Below, one piece after another: positions 24,451 to 31,641 of a stretch of 37,417 bases of DNA. The translations under genes and the position numbers were made by a program. The stretch comes from Planctomycetia bacterium (GTDB taxonomy: Bacteria; Planctomycetota; Planctomycetia; Pirellulales; Thermoguttaceae), in NCBI GenBank assembly GCA_030537455.1, contig JAUNMR010000033.1, forward strand, positions 1 through 37,417. The letters are read 5' to 3'. How positions within the stretch are numbered: the first letter of the stretch is position 1; each line of letters opens with the position of its first letter. The notes beneath the pieces are model-generated. The model did no database searches. It saw nothing but the letters and a program-made list of their open reading frames with translations, and was not told the origin of the DNA.

Positions 24451-24479
24451 TGAAATTTCGCGCTTACGAAATTATTATA
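24451..24479 (+). promoter_or_regulatory. Promoter of the secreted protein gene at 24566
   Basis: TTGAAA (24451-24456) and TATTAT (24474-24479) with a 17-bp spacer; the leader is about 80 nt. Confidence 0.65.
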
Positions 24480-24565
24480 GACTCGGGGAGTGGCGCGCTC
24501 TTCGCGCAAGCTCTCTACGGTACCGAAAACTTTATTGCGCAAGCGCTCTTTAGGAGTCCCCTAAT

Positions 24566-25462
24566 ATGGCACAATCATTACTTTATCGAGGCGCGATCCT
24601 TGTGACGCTCCTTGCCTTCCCAATGCTGACTCATGTCGCGAAAGGTCAAGACTCCTCAGCGCCGCTTTCCGTTCCTTCGATTCGACCGTTCCAACGTTCT
24701 GAAATTCCCGCGAACCAAGCGCCTAATCTCTACGACCCTACCTCCGATCAGTTCGATTACTTCCGTAAGGAACTCGGTCGCAAAGAGCTTTCCACACGCC
24801 AAAAGAATCGTATTGCCGATCGCGCCTCGCGCGTTGTCTACGACGACCCCATGGACAAGCCGGCGTGGGACGGCTCGCCTTTCGTTAATATCTATGCGCC
24901 AGAAAACGTCTTCGCCGATGGCGTCGCCTTTATCGGTCAGGACGATCCCGACGTGATCTATGGCGCCGATGAAAACAACTTCCTCGCCAAGATCGCGGAA
25001 TCCTTCGAGAATGTTACGACCATTGTAGGACTCGCGTTTGGAACCGCGGGTAATAATCGTAATACCCCCGGCATGGCTAATTCCTCGTCCTATGATATGA
25101 TGGGTAGCACGCCTCCTGACATGCCCTCGATTACCTCCGCTGGCACGGGCTCCGACCTTAACTCTATGGGCGAAACCTACGGTCCGGGTGGAAGCTCCGC
25201 CGGTTCCAAAGGAAACGCCCCCGTGAAGGACTCCAATAAAAACGACTCCAAAATCATCTTCCCTGACGGCGACGTCGAAAATCCCTTCGCCGCGGAAAAA
25301 GTGGAGCCCGCTAAGATTGCCGAACTCTTTAAGGCTGATCGCGAGTTTGAACCCAAAGCGACCTCCGCCGGCGCTGGCGGCTACGGCTACGGTTCCGGAA
25401 ACGCTACCGAAGGCATGGGCGGCTCGGAAATGATGTTCAGTAAGCCGGTCGTTGAACCGTAA
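24566..25462 (+). CDS. Secreted protein of unknown function
   Basis: 298 residues with a Sec signal peptide (hydrophobic 9-20, cut near Gly27). The next 100 residues form a compact region (FDYFRKELGRKELSTRQKNR; then VVYDDPMDKPAWDGSPFVNI) that looks folded. A Gly/Ser/Asn-rich stretch (about 165-235) and a Gly/Tyr-rich tail (GAGGYGYGSGNATEG) complete it. No family is recognised. The ATG has AGGAG 9 bases upstream and a clear promoter. It is followed by a hairpin at 25539-25564 and probably transcribed alone. The composition suggests an extracellular or cell-wall-associated protein. Confidence 0.75.
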   Translation: MAQSLLYRGAILVTLLAFPMLTHVAKGQDSSAPLSVPSIRPFQRSEIPANQAPNLYDPTSDQFDYFRKELGRKELSTRQKNRIADRASRVVYDDPMDKPAWDGSPFVNIYAPENVFADGVAFIGQDDPDVIYGADENNFLAKIAESFENVTTIVGLAFGTAGNNRNTPGMANSSSYDMMGSTPPDMPSITSAGTGSDLNSMGETYGPGGSSAGSKGNAPVKDSNKNDSKIIFPDGDVENPFAAEKVEPAKIAELFKADREFEPKATSAGAGGYGYGSGNATEGMGGSEMMFSKPVVEP

Positions 25463-25538
25463 TTGTTCGCGGTTCCATTCCCACAATTCACCAGCGCCGC
25501 CGCGCCTGCTCTGCGCGCGGTCGCGATCTCTTTTCTCT

Positions 25539-25568
25539 CGGCGCGAATTTCAAAGTTCGCGCCGTTTG
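25539..25568 (+). terminator. Probable terminator after the secreted protein gene
   Basis: Perfect 9-bp stem CGGCGCGAA (25539-25547) with TTCGCGCCG (25556-25564), 8-nt loop, followed by only three T. It directly abuts the next promoter candidate. Confidence 0.45.
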
Positions 25569-25592
25569 ACGTCTTAAGAGCGTATTTATTCT
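25566..25592 (+). promoter_or_regulatory. Candidate promoter of the 25653-29849 gene cluster
   Basis: TTGACG (25566-25571) and TATTCT (25587-25592) with a short 15-bp spacer; the leader is about 55 nt. Confidence 0.35.
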
Positions 25593-25652
25593 GCGTTTGT
25601 TTTTCCCACGTGCCACGTAACGCGCGTTTTTCTCGTTTCTTCGGAGCTCATT

Positions 25653-26612
25653 ATGCCGGTCAACCGACGCGAACGACCCTATGTGACGATACTGATTGGA
25701 TGCGTCCTTCTTACGATCTGCCTCTGTGCGCTGATCTACGCCTATGGTCGGCTGAAGATTTTAACGCACAATCGCGAAAGCGCCGCCGCGCAGGGGTCTT
25801 GCGACGTGCTCGTTGCGGTCGATCCGCTTGCCTATCTTGTTCGACGCGTCGGTGGCGATAACGTTAAAGTCACAGTTCTCACGCCCCAGGGAAAATCTCC
25901 TGAAACCTACGCGCCCACGCCCAGTCAACTCGCCGACGTTGCCAACTCTCAACTCTTTTTCACCCTCGGCTTGCCGATTGAAGAGCGCCTACTCGGCAAT
26001 ATCGCGTCGATAGCGCCAAAGGCAACGGTCGTCGACCTTCTGCAACTTATCCAAGCGCTCCCGAATCCACGTCATAGCCACGAGACGGATGACGACGCTC
26101 ATGACGATTCCGACCACGCGCACGAAGGCGCGCTCGACCCACACCTGTGGACCGCCCCGGAAAATGCAAGAACCATGGTCGCGACTATCTGCGAAGAACT
26201 TATTAAACTTGACCATGAAAATGAAGCAAGCTATCGCGCAAACGCCGAAAAGCTCGACGAAGAATTGCAAGCGCTCCAACTGGAAATCGCCGATAAACTC
26301 GCGAACCTGACCTCGCGTAACTTTATTGTCTTTCATCCCGCTTACGGATACTACGCGCGTGAGTTCCAGCTACAACAACTCGCCATTGAGTTCGAAGGGA
26401 AAAATCCCAAACCGCGTGACTTGCAGAAGCTTGTCGAAACCGCCAAAAACGATAAAATTCACGCGCTCATTATTCAACCGGAGTTCAATCGATCCTCCGC
26501 ACAGGTCGTCGCTGATCAGCTCGGCGGCGAAATCATTGAGCATTCCCCCCTGGAAGAGGATTATTTCGCTAATCTGCGCGCCTTGACCGACGCGGTCGTC
26601 GCGTCCCATTAG
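25653..26612 (+). CDS. ABC-type metal (Zn/Mn) substrate-binding protein, ZnuA/TroA-like
   Basis: 319 residues. A membrane segment at 11-31 (signal anchor or uncleaved signal) precedes a TroA-like binding fold: VAVDPLAYLVRRVGGDNVKVTVL, GKSPETYAPTPSQ, a His/Asp-rich loop HSHETDDDAHDDSDHAHEG (141-159), then DPHLWTAPENA (His164), FHPAYGYYARE, and C-terminal EHSPLEEDYFAN. The acidic His-rich loop is typical of zinc-binding members. The position of the usual first His ligand reads PETY, as in some homologues. No permease or ATPase gene is adjacent, so transporter partners, if any, lie elsewhere. GGAG lies before the ATG. It is followed after 62 bases by the helical protein gene in the same direction. 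Confidence 0.85.
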   Translation: MPVNRRERPYVTILIGCVLLTICLCALIYAYGRLKILTHNRESAAAQGSCDVLVAVDPLAYLVRRVGGDNVKVTVLTPQGKSPETYAPTPSQLADVANSQLFFTLGLPIEERLLGNIASIAPKATVVDLLQLIQALPNPRHSHETDDDAHDDSDHAHEGALDPHLWTAPENARTMVATICEELIKLDHENEASYRANAEKLDEELQALQLEIADKLANLTSRNFIVFHPAYGYYAREFQLQQLAIEFEGKNPKPRDLQKLVETAKNDKIHALIIQPEFNRSSAQVVADQLGGEIIEHSPLEEDYFANLRALTDAVVASH

Positions 26613-26674
26613 ACCGCGGAAGATTAAACTCCAAGCCGCCGCCGACAAACCAAGACTCCTAGCTACATACCGAT

Positions 26675-28186
26675 ATGAAGACGCTTCTGAAGAATCATCC
26701 GACCGAGACGAAACAAGCGTTGCAACTGCTCCTGAGTTGCCTCAACGACCTGGCAAACGATAGCGCAACCGACCCGATCGAACGCGCCGAAGCCGCTTAT
26801 TTTAGCCTCCCTGCCAACGACAAGTGTCGCGACCTCGATCTTCCGCTGCAAGAGACGAAAGACTTGGCGCAACGCGCGCTGAACGTGTGCGCTACGCTCC
26901 AAGACGACCAGTTGCACGACTACTGTCTATGTAACTTCGTGACCCGCCTGCTCTTCTGCCGCGAGCCCCTCCAGGACGACGACGTCTATAAGATCGTGAA
27001 AAACGCGATTAAGAGTTTTAAAAATTACCCGGAGTCGGCGCAGTCTGTTCCCTTTTTATACGCTAAGGCCGTGGCGTTACGCGACCCCTTTAACGAAAAC
27101 ACGCCAGAACTTGTCGACCAGATCGTCGAAGACGTCGACGACCTGACGTCTTACGAAAAACCGCGCGCTATTGTCCAGGCCGCCTATGCGATTGACACGT
27201 TCCTCAAGCAAGGATCGCAAGCGTTTGAGGAACTGCTCGATTATCAACGCGTCTGTGAGCAGTTCGATACCTTTACCGCGCGTTTGTATTTCTACGATTA
27301 CGCGCTGCCGACTCTCTTGGAACGCGTTCGCGAATCGCTCGCACACACGCAAATTGAAGACGTGCTCGATCGCGCCTGGGAAGGCGTCAAAACGACGCTC
27401 AAGGACATGGACGCGCTCGCTAGTGGCGCGCGCGATTCAGACGACGACGTCGACGACCTCGATATGGTCATTGAGAGTATGATTCTTCACTCGCCACGAC
27501 TGCTCACGGACGGTTCCGACGTTCTCGCGTTTGTCCTCAAACACGGCAGTTACAGCGTCTTTGAATCCTTTTGGAGCTTGGCGCGCCACGCGGACTCCTC
27601 AATCGACGCCGACGCGGTCGCTCGTCCCTGGAGACAGTTGGCGCTCGAGCGTCTCAATGATCACAAATCGCCGGTTAATACTCGCCTTGATCTTCTGCCG
27701 TTCGTCGTTACGTGCGACGCCGCGCTTTGGCGTACGACACAGCAAGACGTCTTTATCGCGAAAGTCTTTGAGATCGGCGCCGCGCTTTTGGAAGATTCCC
27801 ACTGCAAGGAGTCGACGGCGCTTTACGGCTACGCGTGTCTACTGGAATTGGCCAGCGTTAGCTCACGCGACGACCTTGCGTACGGTTTTGCCAAGTCCTT
27901 GCTCTTTGAGTTAATGCGCGCCGATTCCGTCGGTATGCGCGATTTCATTCTCACAGAGTCTTTTTCCCATCTTCTGCGGTACTCTGCTCGCGAGGACGTC
28001 GAAGAGCTGTTGCAGACGCTACACGGCAAACAGGAGCAGATCGTCTCTACCGCGCAGCTACGCGTTGCTTCCGGCGAACCTTATGAACAAGCGATGAAAG
28101 ACGCCGTCGACGCGCTCGCCGTCGAGGAAGACGTCATGCAAGCGCGCGCGATTGTCGACCTTGTGCGCTTTTTAACCGACTACTAA
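26675..28186 (+). CDS. Helical protein of unknown function
   Basis: 503 residues, almost entirely predicted amphipathic helix, reading as a solenoid of helical repeats (for example residues 55-130 and 330-400). No signal peptide or membrane segment, so cytoplasmic. Acidic stretches occur (RDSDDDVDDLDM, near 250-262). Nothing matches a domain I know; TPR- or HEAT-like repeats are possible, suggesting a protein-interaction role. The ATG has no good ribosome binding site, so translational coupling or a different start is possible. It sits between the metal-binding protein gene and larB (24 bases), all in one direction, and is probably co-transcribed. Confidence 0.75.
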   Translation: MKTLLKNHPTETKQALQLLLSCLNDLANDSATDPIERAEAAYFSLPANDKCRDLDLPLQETKDLAQRALNVCATLQDDQLHDYCLCNFVTRLLFCREPLQDDDVYKIVKNAIKSFKNYPESAQSVPFLYAKAVALRDPFNENTPELVDQIVEDVDDLTSYEKPRAIVQAAYAIDTFLKQGSQAFEELLDYQRVCEQFDTFTARLYFYDYALPTLLERVRESLAHTQIEDVLDRAWEGVKTTLKDMDALASGARDSDDDVDDLDMVIESMILHSPRLLTDGSDVLAFVLKHGSYSVFESFWSLARHADSSIDADAVARPWRQLALERLNDHKSPVNTRLDLLPFVVTCDAALWRTTQQDVFIAKVFEIGAALLEDSHCKESTALYGYACLLELASVSSRDDLAYGFAKSLLFELMRADSVGMRDFILTESFSHLLRYSAREDVEELLQTLHGKQEQIVSTAQLRVASGEPYEQAMKDAVDALAVEEDVMQARAIVDLVRFLTDY

Positions 28187-28210
28187 TGGACAAAGAATCG
28201 AGTCGCCCTT

Positions 28211-28960
28211 ATGTCAAGTCCCGAACGCTCCGCGCCTGAAACACGCGCCGACGACGTCTTAGAGATCGAAGACGCCATTCTCGATCTGGATCGTGAAAAG
28301 AGATGTGGATTCTCTGAGGTCATTTACGGTCAAAGTAAAACCGCCGAGGCTATTTTGAAAATTGCGCTGGCGCAGTGTCAGTACGGAATCGACGTTTTTG
28401 CTACGCGCGTTGACGCACAGAAGGCCCAGTTCGTCTTGCCTGAGATCAAGCGCGTGTGCGCCGACGCTTACTATAACGCCGTGGCGCGTACGCTCCGCGC
28501 GCCCTGTGGGAGCGTCTCCACGCGCGAGAACCGCGGTAAAATCGCCATTCTTACCGCTGGCACAAGCGATCTTCCGGTGGCGGAAGAGGCGCGAGAGACT
28601 GCGCTGTGGACCGGCGCCGACGCGATACTTATTCAAGACGTCGGCGTGGCTGGACCGCAACGTCTGCGTGCAAAACTACCGCTTATTGAAGACGCCGACG
28701 TGGTCGTGGTCGTCGCCGGTATGGAGGGCGCGCTGCCGAGCGTCGTTGGCGGGTACGTCAGCGCGCCGATTATTGCCGTTCCGACCAGCGTAGGGTACGG
28801 CGCGTCTTTTCAGGGACTCGCCGCGCTCTTGGGCATGCTCAATAGTTGCGCGTCTAATGTGACGGTCGTCAATATCGACGCGGGCTTTAAAGCAGGTTAC
28901 GTCGCCGGTCTGATCGCCAAACGCGTACGCGACGCGGTCGCGCGCGCTAAAGAATTGTAA
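28211..28960 (+). CDS. larB: Nickel-pincer cofactor biosynthesis protein LarB
   Basis: Carboxylates the pyridinium ring of nicotinic acid adenine dinucleotide, the first step toward the nickel-pincer nucleotide cofactor of lactate racemase and related enzymes. The 249-residue protein has the LarB N-terminal segment (GFSEVIYGQSKTAEAILKIA; then ATRVDAQKA) and the PurE-like (AIR carboxylase) domain from about 115: IAILTAGTSDLPVAEEA, VGVAGPQRL, VVVVAGMEGALPSVVGGYV, and VPTSVGYGASFQGLAALLGM. Length matches the family. No larA, larC or larE gene is in the window. It starts 24 bases after the helical protein gene and is followed by tcdA 40 bases on. Confidence 0.92.
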   Translation: MSSPERSAPETRADDVLEIEDAILDLDREKRCGFSEVIYGQSKTAEAILKIALAQCQYGIDVFATRVDAQKAQFVLPEIKRVCADAYYNAVARTLRAPCGSVSTRENRGKIAILTAGTSDLPVAEEARETALWTGADAILIQDVGVAGPQRLRAKLPLIEDADVVVVVAGMEGALPSVVGGYVSAPIIAVPTSVGYGASFQGLAALLGMLNSCASNVTVVNIDAGFKAGYVAGLIAKRVRDAVARAKEL

Positions 28961-29000
28961 AGACTCATAATAGCAACAGTAAAAAATTCAGGACGAAGAG

Positions 29001-29849
29001 TTGACCGAAGAGATTGTCAATACGCATGAGAAGGGAACGGTCGCGCCTTCGAGCGCCTCGGGCGGCGACCAGTCGCAGTTTCAGCGCACCGCGCTACTCT
29101 TGGGCGAGTCTGGCATTAACCGTTTGCACGACGCTTGCGTGCTTATCGCCGGTATGGGCGCGGTCGGTAGTTACGTAGTGGAAGCGCTTGCACGCGCCGG
29201 CGTTGGTCGCTTTCGTTTGGTCGATTTTGACGTGGTTCAGCCGAGCAATATCAATCGTCAACTCTTTGCCACGTGGCGTACCCTTGGCGCTTATAAGGTC
29301 GACGTGGCGCGCGAGCGTATTGCTGATATCAACCCTTTGGCTCAGGTGGAAACGCGTCGAACCCTCATTAACGACGGTAGCGTCGAGTCTCTCTTTGAAG
29401 AGGACTGGGCGAAAGATCCTGATATGATTGTCGACGCGATCGACTCTCTCAGTTCCAAAGTCGCGCTCATTGCCACGGCAAAACGACGCGGTCTGTCACT
29501 GATCTGCAGTATGGGCGCGGCTTTGCGCACCGACGCCAATCTCATAAGATACGGCGTTATGACAGACGCGACCTTTTGCCCCTTAGCGCGCCAGGCGCGC
29601 AAACGTCTGCGTCGCGTCGGCGTCGACCCCGCGACGGTACCGTGCGTCTATTCACCGGAACCGGTGCGACGCGCTGTGAGAGAGGGACGAGAAATCTTTC
29701 TGAGAGCCCCCATTCCGGAGCCGACCCCAGAAGGGAAAGCGCCACAAGGACGACCACGCAATACGCTCGGCAGTCTTCCGACGATTACTGGACTCTTCGG
29801 TCTGAGAATCGCTCACGAAACTATTATGACGCTCAGTCAGGAACGTTGA
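29001..29849 (+). CDS. tcdA: tRNA threonylcarbamoyladenosine dehydratase (ThiF/MoeB superfamily)
   Basis: ATP-dependent enzyme that cyclises t6A37 of tRNAs to ct6A. The 282-residue protein has the E1-like fold: nucleotide motif GMGAVGS (51-57), LVDFDVV, the Arg-containing NINRQLFA (84-90), IVDAIDSLSSKVALI and CSMGAALRTDAN. The arrangement YGEKAL-like (LLGESGINRL), then VDAIDS, and the C-terminal VPCVYSPEPVRR agree with TcdA rather than MoeB. No catalytic zinc CxxC pairs are visible, as expected for TcdA. The likely start is TTG at 29001, with AGGA 7 bases before. An N-terminal tail of about 27 residues is extra. The same window codes MtaB, which modifies the same tRNA position family. Confidence 0.85.
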   Translation: MTEEIVNTHEKGTVAPSSASGGDQSQFQRTALLLGESGINRLHDACVLIAGMGAVGSYVVEALARAGVGRFRLVDFDVVQPSNINRQLFATWRTLGAYKVDVARERIADINPLAQVETRRTLINDGSVESLFEEDWAKDPDMIVDAIDSLSSKVALIATAKRRGLSLICSMGAALRTDANLIRYGVMTDATFCPLARQARKRLRRVGVDPATVPCVYSPEPVRRAVREGREIFLRAPIPEPTPEGKAPQGRPRNTLGSLPTITGLFGLRIAHETIMTLSQER

Positions 29850-29876
29850 ACGCACGCGCCTATTGCAACGGCGGCT

Positions 29877-31424
29877 TTATTGTAATTCCTTGATCTTTGC
29901 CAAGGTCTCTTTGAGCGGAAGCGCCGCCTGATGGAATTCCTCCTCTGTTATGCTGTCGTTATTGATATATCTTTCGCAGGCGTCCAGTTGCATTTTAACG
30001 AGTTGCGCAAAATTTTTGGGGAGCTTGTCAAGACCGAGAAATTCTTTAGCGCCCGAGGGAACTTTCAATGAAAGACTACGGTCGTGGAATAGCCGCTCAT
30101 AAGCGTACATGCGCCAGAGCAATCCTTCGCTGGCAATGAGTCGGAAGTTGATTGCTTGCTCGTCGATTTCTGACGGTAAATCCTCTACCTGACATAGTTC
30201 CGTGAGATTATGCAGGTCGAGTAGGCAACACGCTTCCAACGCATTGCTCGGGGTATTGACGCCGTCTTGTTGCAGAGCGTCGAAAATTGGCAGGAGCGCT
30301 CGTTGCGCCACAGCGTCAAGTTTATTATAGACGCTCCAGACGCTTTGAAGATCCCCAAAGGGCGCGCTATAGGGCGTGTCACTGTAGAACTGAAACCATT
30401 GTTCGATTTCTACGTCAAGTTCTTCTTGCGAAATCGACCGCGATTCTTCTGATTTGACATACTCTAACGTCTTATTGATAAGATTGGTAAAATGTTTCTG
30501 TACCGCTTCGTCGAGTTCGGCTTTATTGAACCGGTAGTTTTCACTATTGCGGTAGAAATGCGAGTTCGAGACCGTTCTGATCTTGTCAAACACCTCGTTT
30601 AGCGTCTGGAGGTCGCCTTGATCGTGCGACTGCGTTGCATTGTAGTTTGTACTGAAATCCTGAACGCTCTTTATCGCTTCGACCATGAGTCCATCGTACT
30701 TCTTTATGATCGCTTGTTTAACGACGACACTTGCTAATAGCGCGCACGCGACCAGTATGATAGCGATAGCGATAGCGACGGCGCATAGAATCATAAAAGA
30801 GACGCCGACGCGTCGTTGACGTTCTTTTTGTGGTTGTGAATCAGTCGTCTGATCAGGCGGCGTGGTGGGCGGCGGCGTTGGTACCGGAGGGGTTTTCGGG
30901 TTGTTCGAATCATCCGCTGGTTCTTGTTCTACGCCTTGCGCCTGTGGATCCTGGTTTTCCTGCGTCGTCGTTTGTAGCGGAGGGTTTTTCGTGTTGTTCG
31001 AAGCGCCCGCTGGTTCTTGTTCTACGCCTTGCGCCCGTCGCTCCGGGTTTTCCTGCGTCGTCGTTTGTCGCTCGGGCTCCTCGGGTGGAGTCGGTTGCGA
31101 TTTCGATTCAGTTTGCTGTAATGCCTTAACGAAATCGGAGAGGATCTGTATCAGGACGTCGTGTGGGATACGCTCGGGATTGCGTGTGTATAAACTTTTT
31201 GACCCGATCGTGATGATATCGTTTTTTCTTATCAGCGTTGGTTCGTAGATGCGTCGACCCCTGACGTAAACGAACGAAAGCGAGTCGGTCGGTGAAATGT
31301 AAAGCTTATCCTCAATGCATTTGACCGTAGCGCGAGAATTATCGCATACTAACGTATGGCTCTGACCGTTCTTAAGTTCACGTATCGTTTTAACGAAACT
31401 AGCGTTATAGATCGGATACTTCAT
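29877..31424 (-). CDS. Membrane protein with degenerate N-terminal FHA-like domain
   Basis: 515 residues. Residues 1-85 resemble an FHA domain, best in its second half (FVYVRGRRIYEPTLIRKNDI, then ITIGSKSLYTRN). The phosphothreonine-binding pattern is degenerate (DNSRATVK). Residues 105-200 are Pro/Gln/Thr-rich and contain two tandem copies of a 31-residue unit (120-150 and 151-181). A single membrane segment spans about 209-233. The remaining part (235-515) is helical, on the far side of the membrane. Related in layout to the next gene (31642-33996), which has an added C-terminal SUMF1 domain. AGAGGGG precedes the ATG. Function unknown; perhaps linking a cytoplasmic phosphoprotein signal to an envelope partner. 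Confidence 0.7.
   Translation of the reverse strand: MKYPIYNASFVKTIRELKNGQSHTLVCDNSRATVKCIEDKLYISPTDSLSFVYVRGRRIYEPTLIRKNDIITIGSKSLYTRNPERIPHDVLIQILSDFVKALQQTESKSQPTPPEEPERQTTTQENPERRAQGVEQEPAGASNNTKNPPLQTTTQENQDPQAQGVEQEPADDSNNPKTPPVPTPPPTTPPDQTTDSQPQKERQRRVGVSFMILCAVAIAIAIILVACALLASVVVKQAIIKKYDGLMVEAIKSVQDFSTNYNATQSHDQGDLQTLNEVFDKIRTVSNSHFYRNSENYRFNKAELDEAVQKHFTNLINKTLEYVKSEESRSISQEELDVEIEQWFQFYSDTPYSAPFGDLQSVWSVYNKLDAVAQRALLPIFDALQQDGVNTPSNALEACCLLDLHNLTELCQVEDLPSEIDEQAINFRLIASEGLLWRMYAYERLFHDRSLSLKVPSGAKEFLGLDKLPKNFAQLVKMQLDACERYINNDSITEEEFHQAALPLKETLAKIKELQ
30882..31067. repeat. Tandem 93-bp duplication inside the FHA-like gene
   Basis: Two adjacent 31-codon units, both starting QTTTQEN and containing AQGVEQEPA, then SNN and a Pro-rich end. 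The frame is kept, so the linker is lengthened. Units differ at several codons, so the duplication is not recent. Confidence 0.8.
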
Positions 31425-31451
31425 GGCGCGCGCCCCTCTTAGCGCAGTAAG

Positions 31452-31457
31452 ATTATA
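31452..31457 (-). promoter_or_regulatory. Possible -10 element of the FHA-like gene at 29877
   Basis: Perfect TATAAT on the minus strand about 28 bases before the ATG; no good -35 is seen. Confidence 0.35.
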
Positions 31458-31641
31458 GTTTCTTAAAGGTAGATTCTCCTAAACGCGTGGCGCTTGACCA
31501 GAAAACGCGACGCGCGTTATCCCGACGCCTTTCTACTGTCGCCTATTTGTAATTTAGCAGAACGCGTCTTGGCGTCAAGTCAAAGGCGCGTTTAAAAACT
31601 AAGGCTCGCAACGTGTCGCGGTGAAAATACAATCGTTAAGT

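Larger units (their letters stand above)
24010..24565. other. Divergent intergenic region
   Basis: Separates the minus-strand protease from the plus-strand secreted protein. It holds a good plus-strand promoter (24451-24479) and a weaker minus-strand one (24254-24283). The AT-rich stretch 24181-24300 around the latter has no other recognisable element, and no protein gene is supported. Confidence 0.6.
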
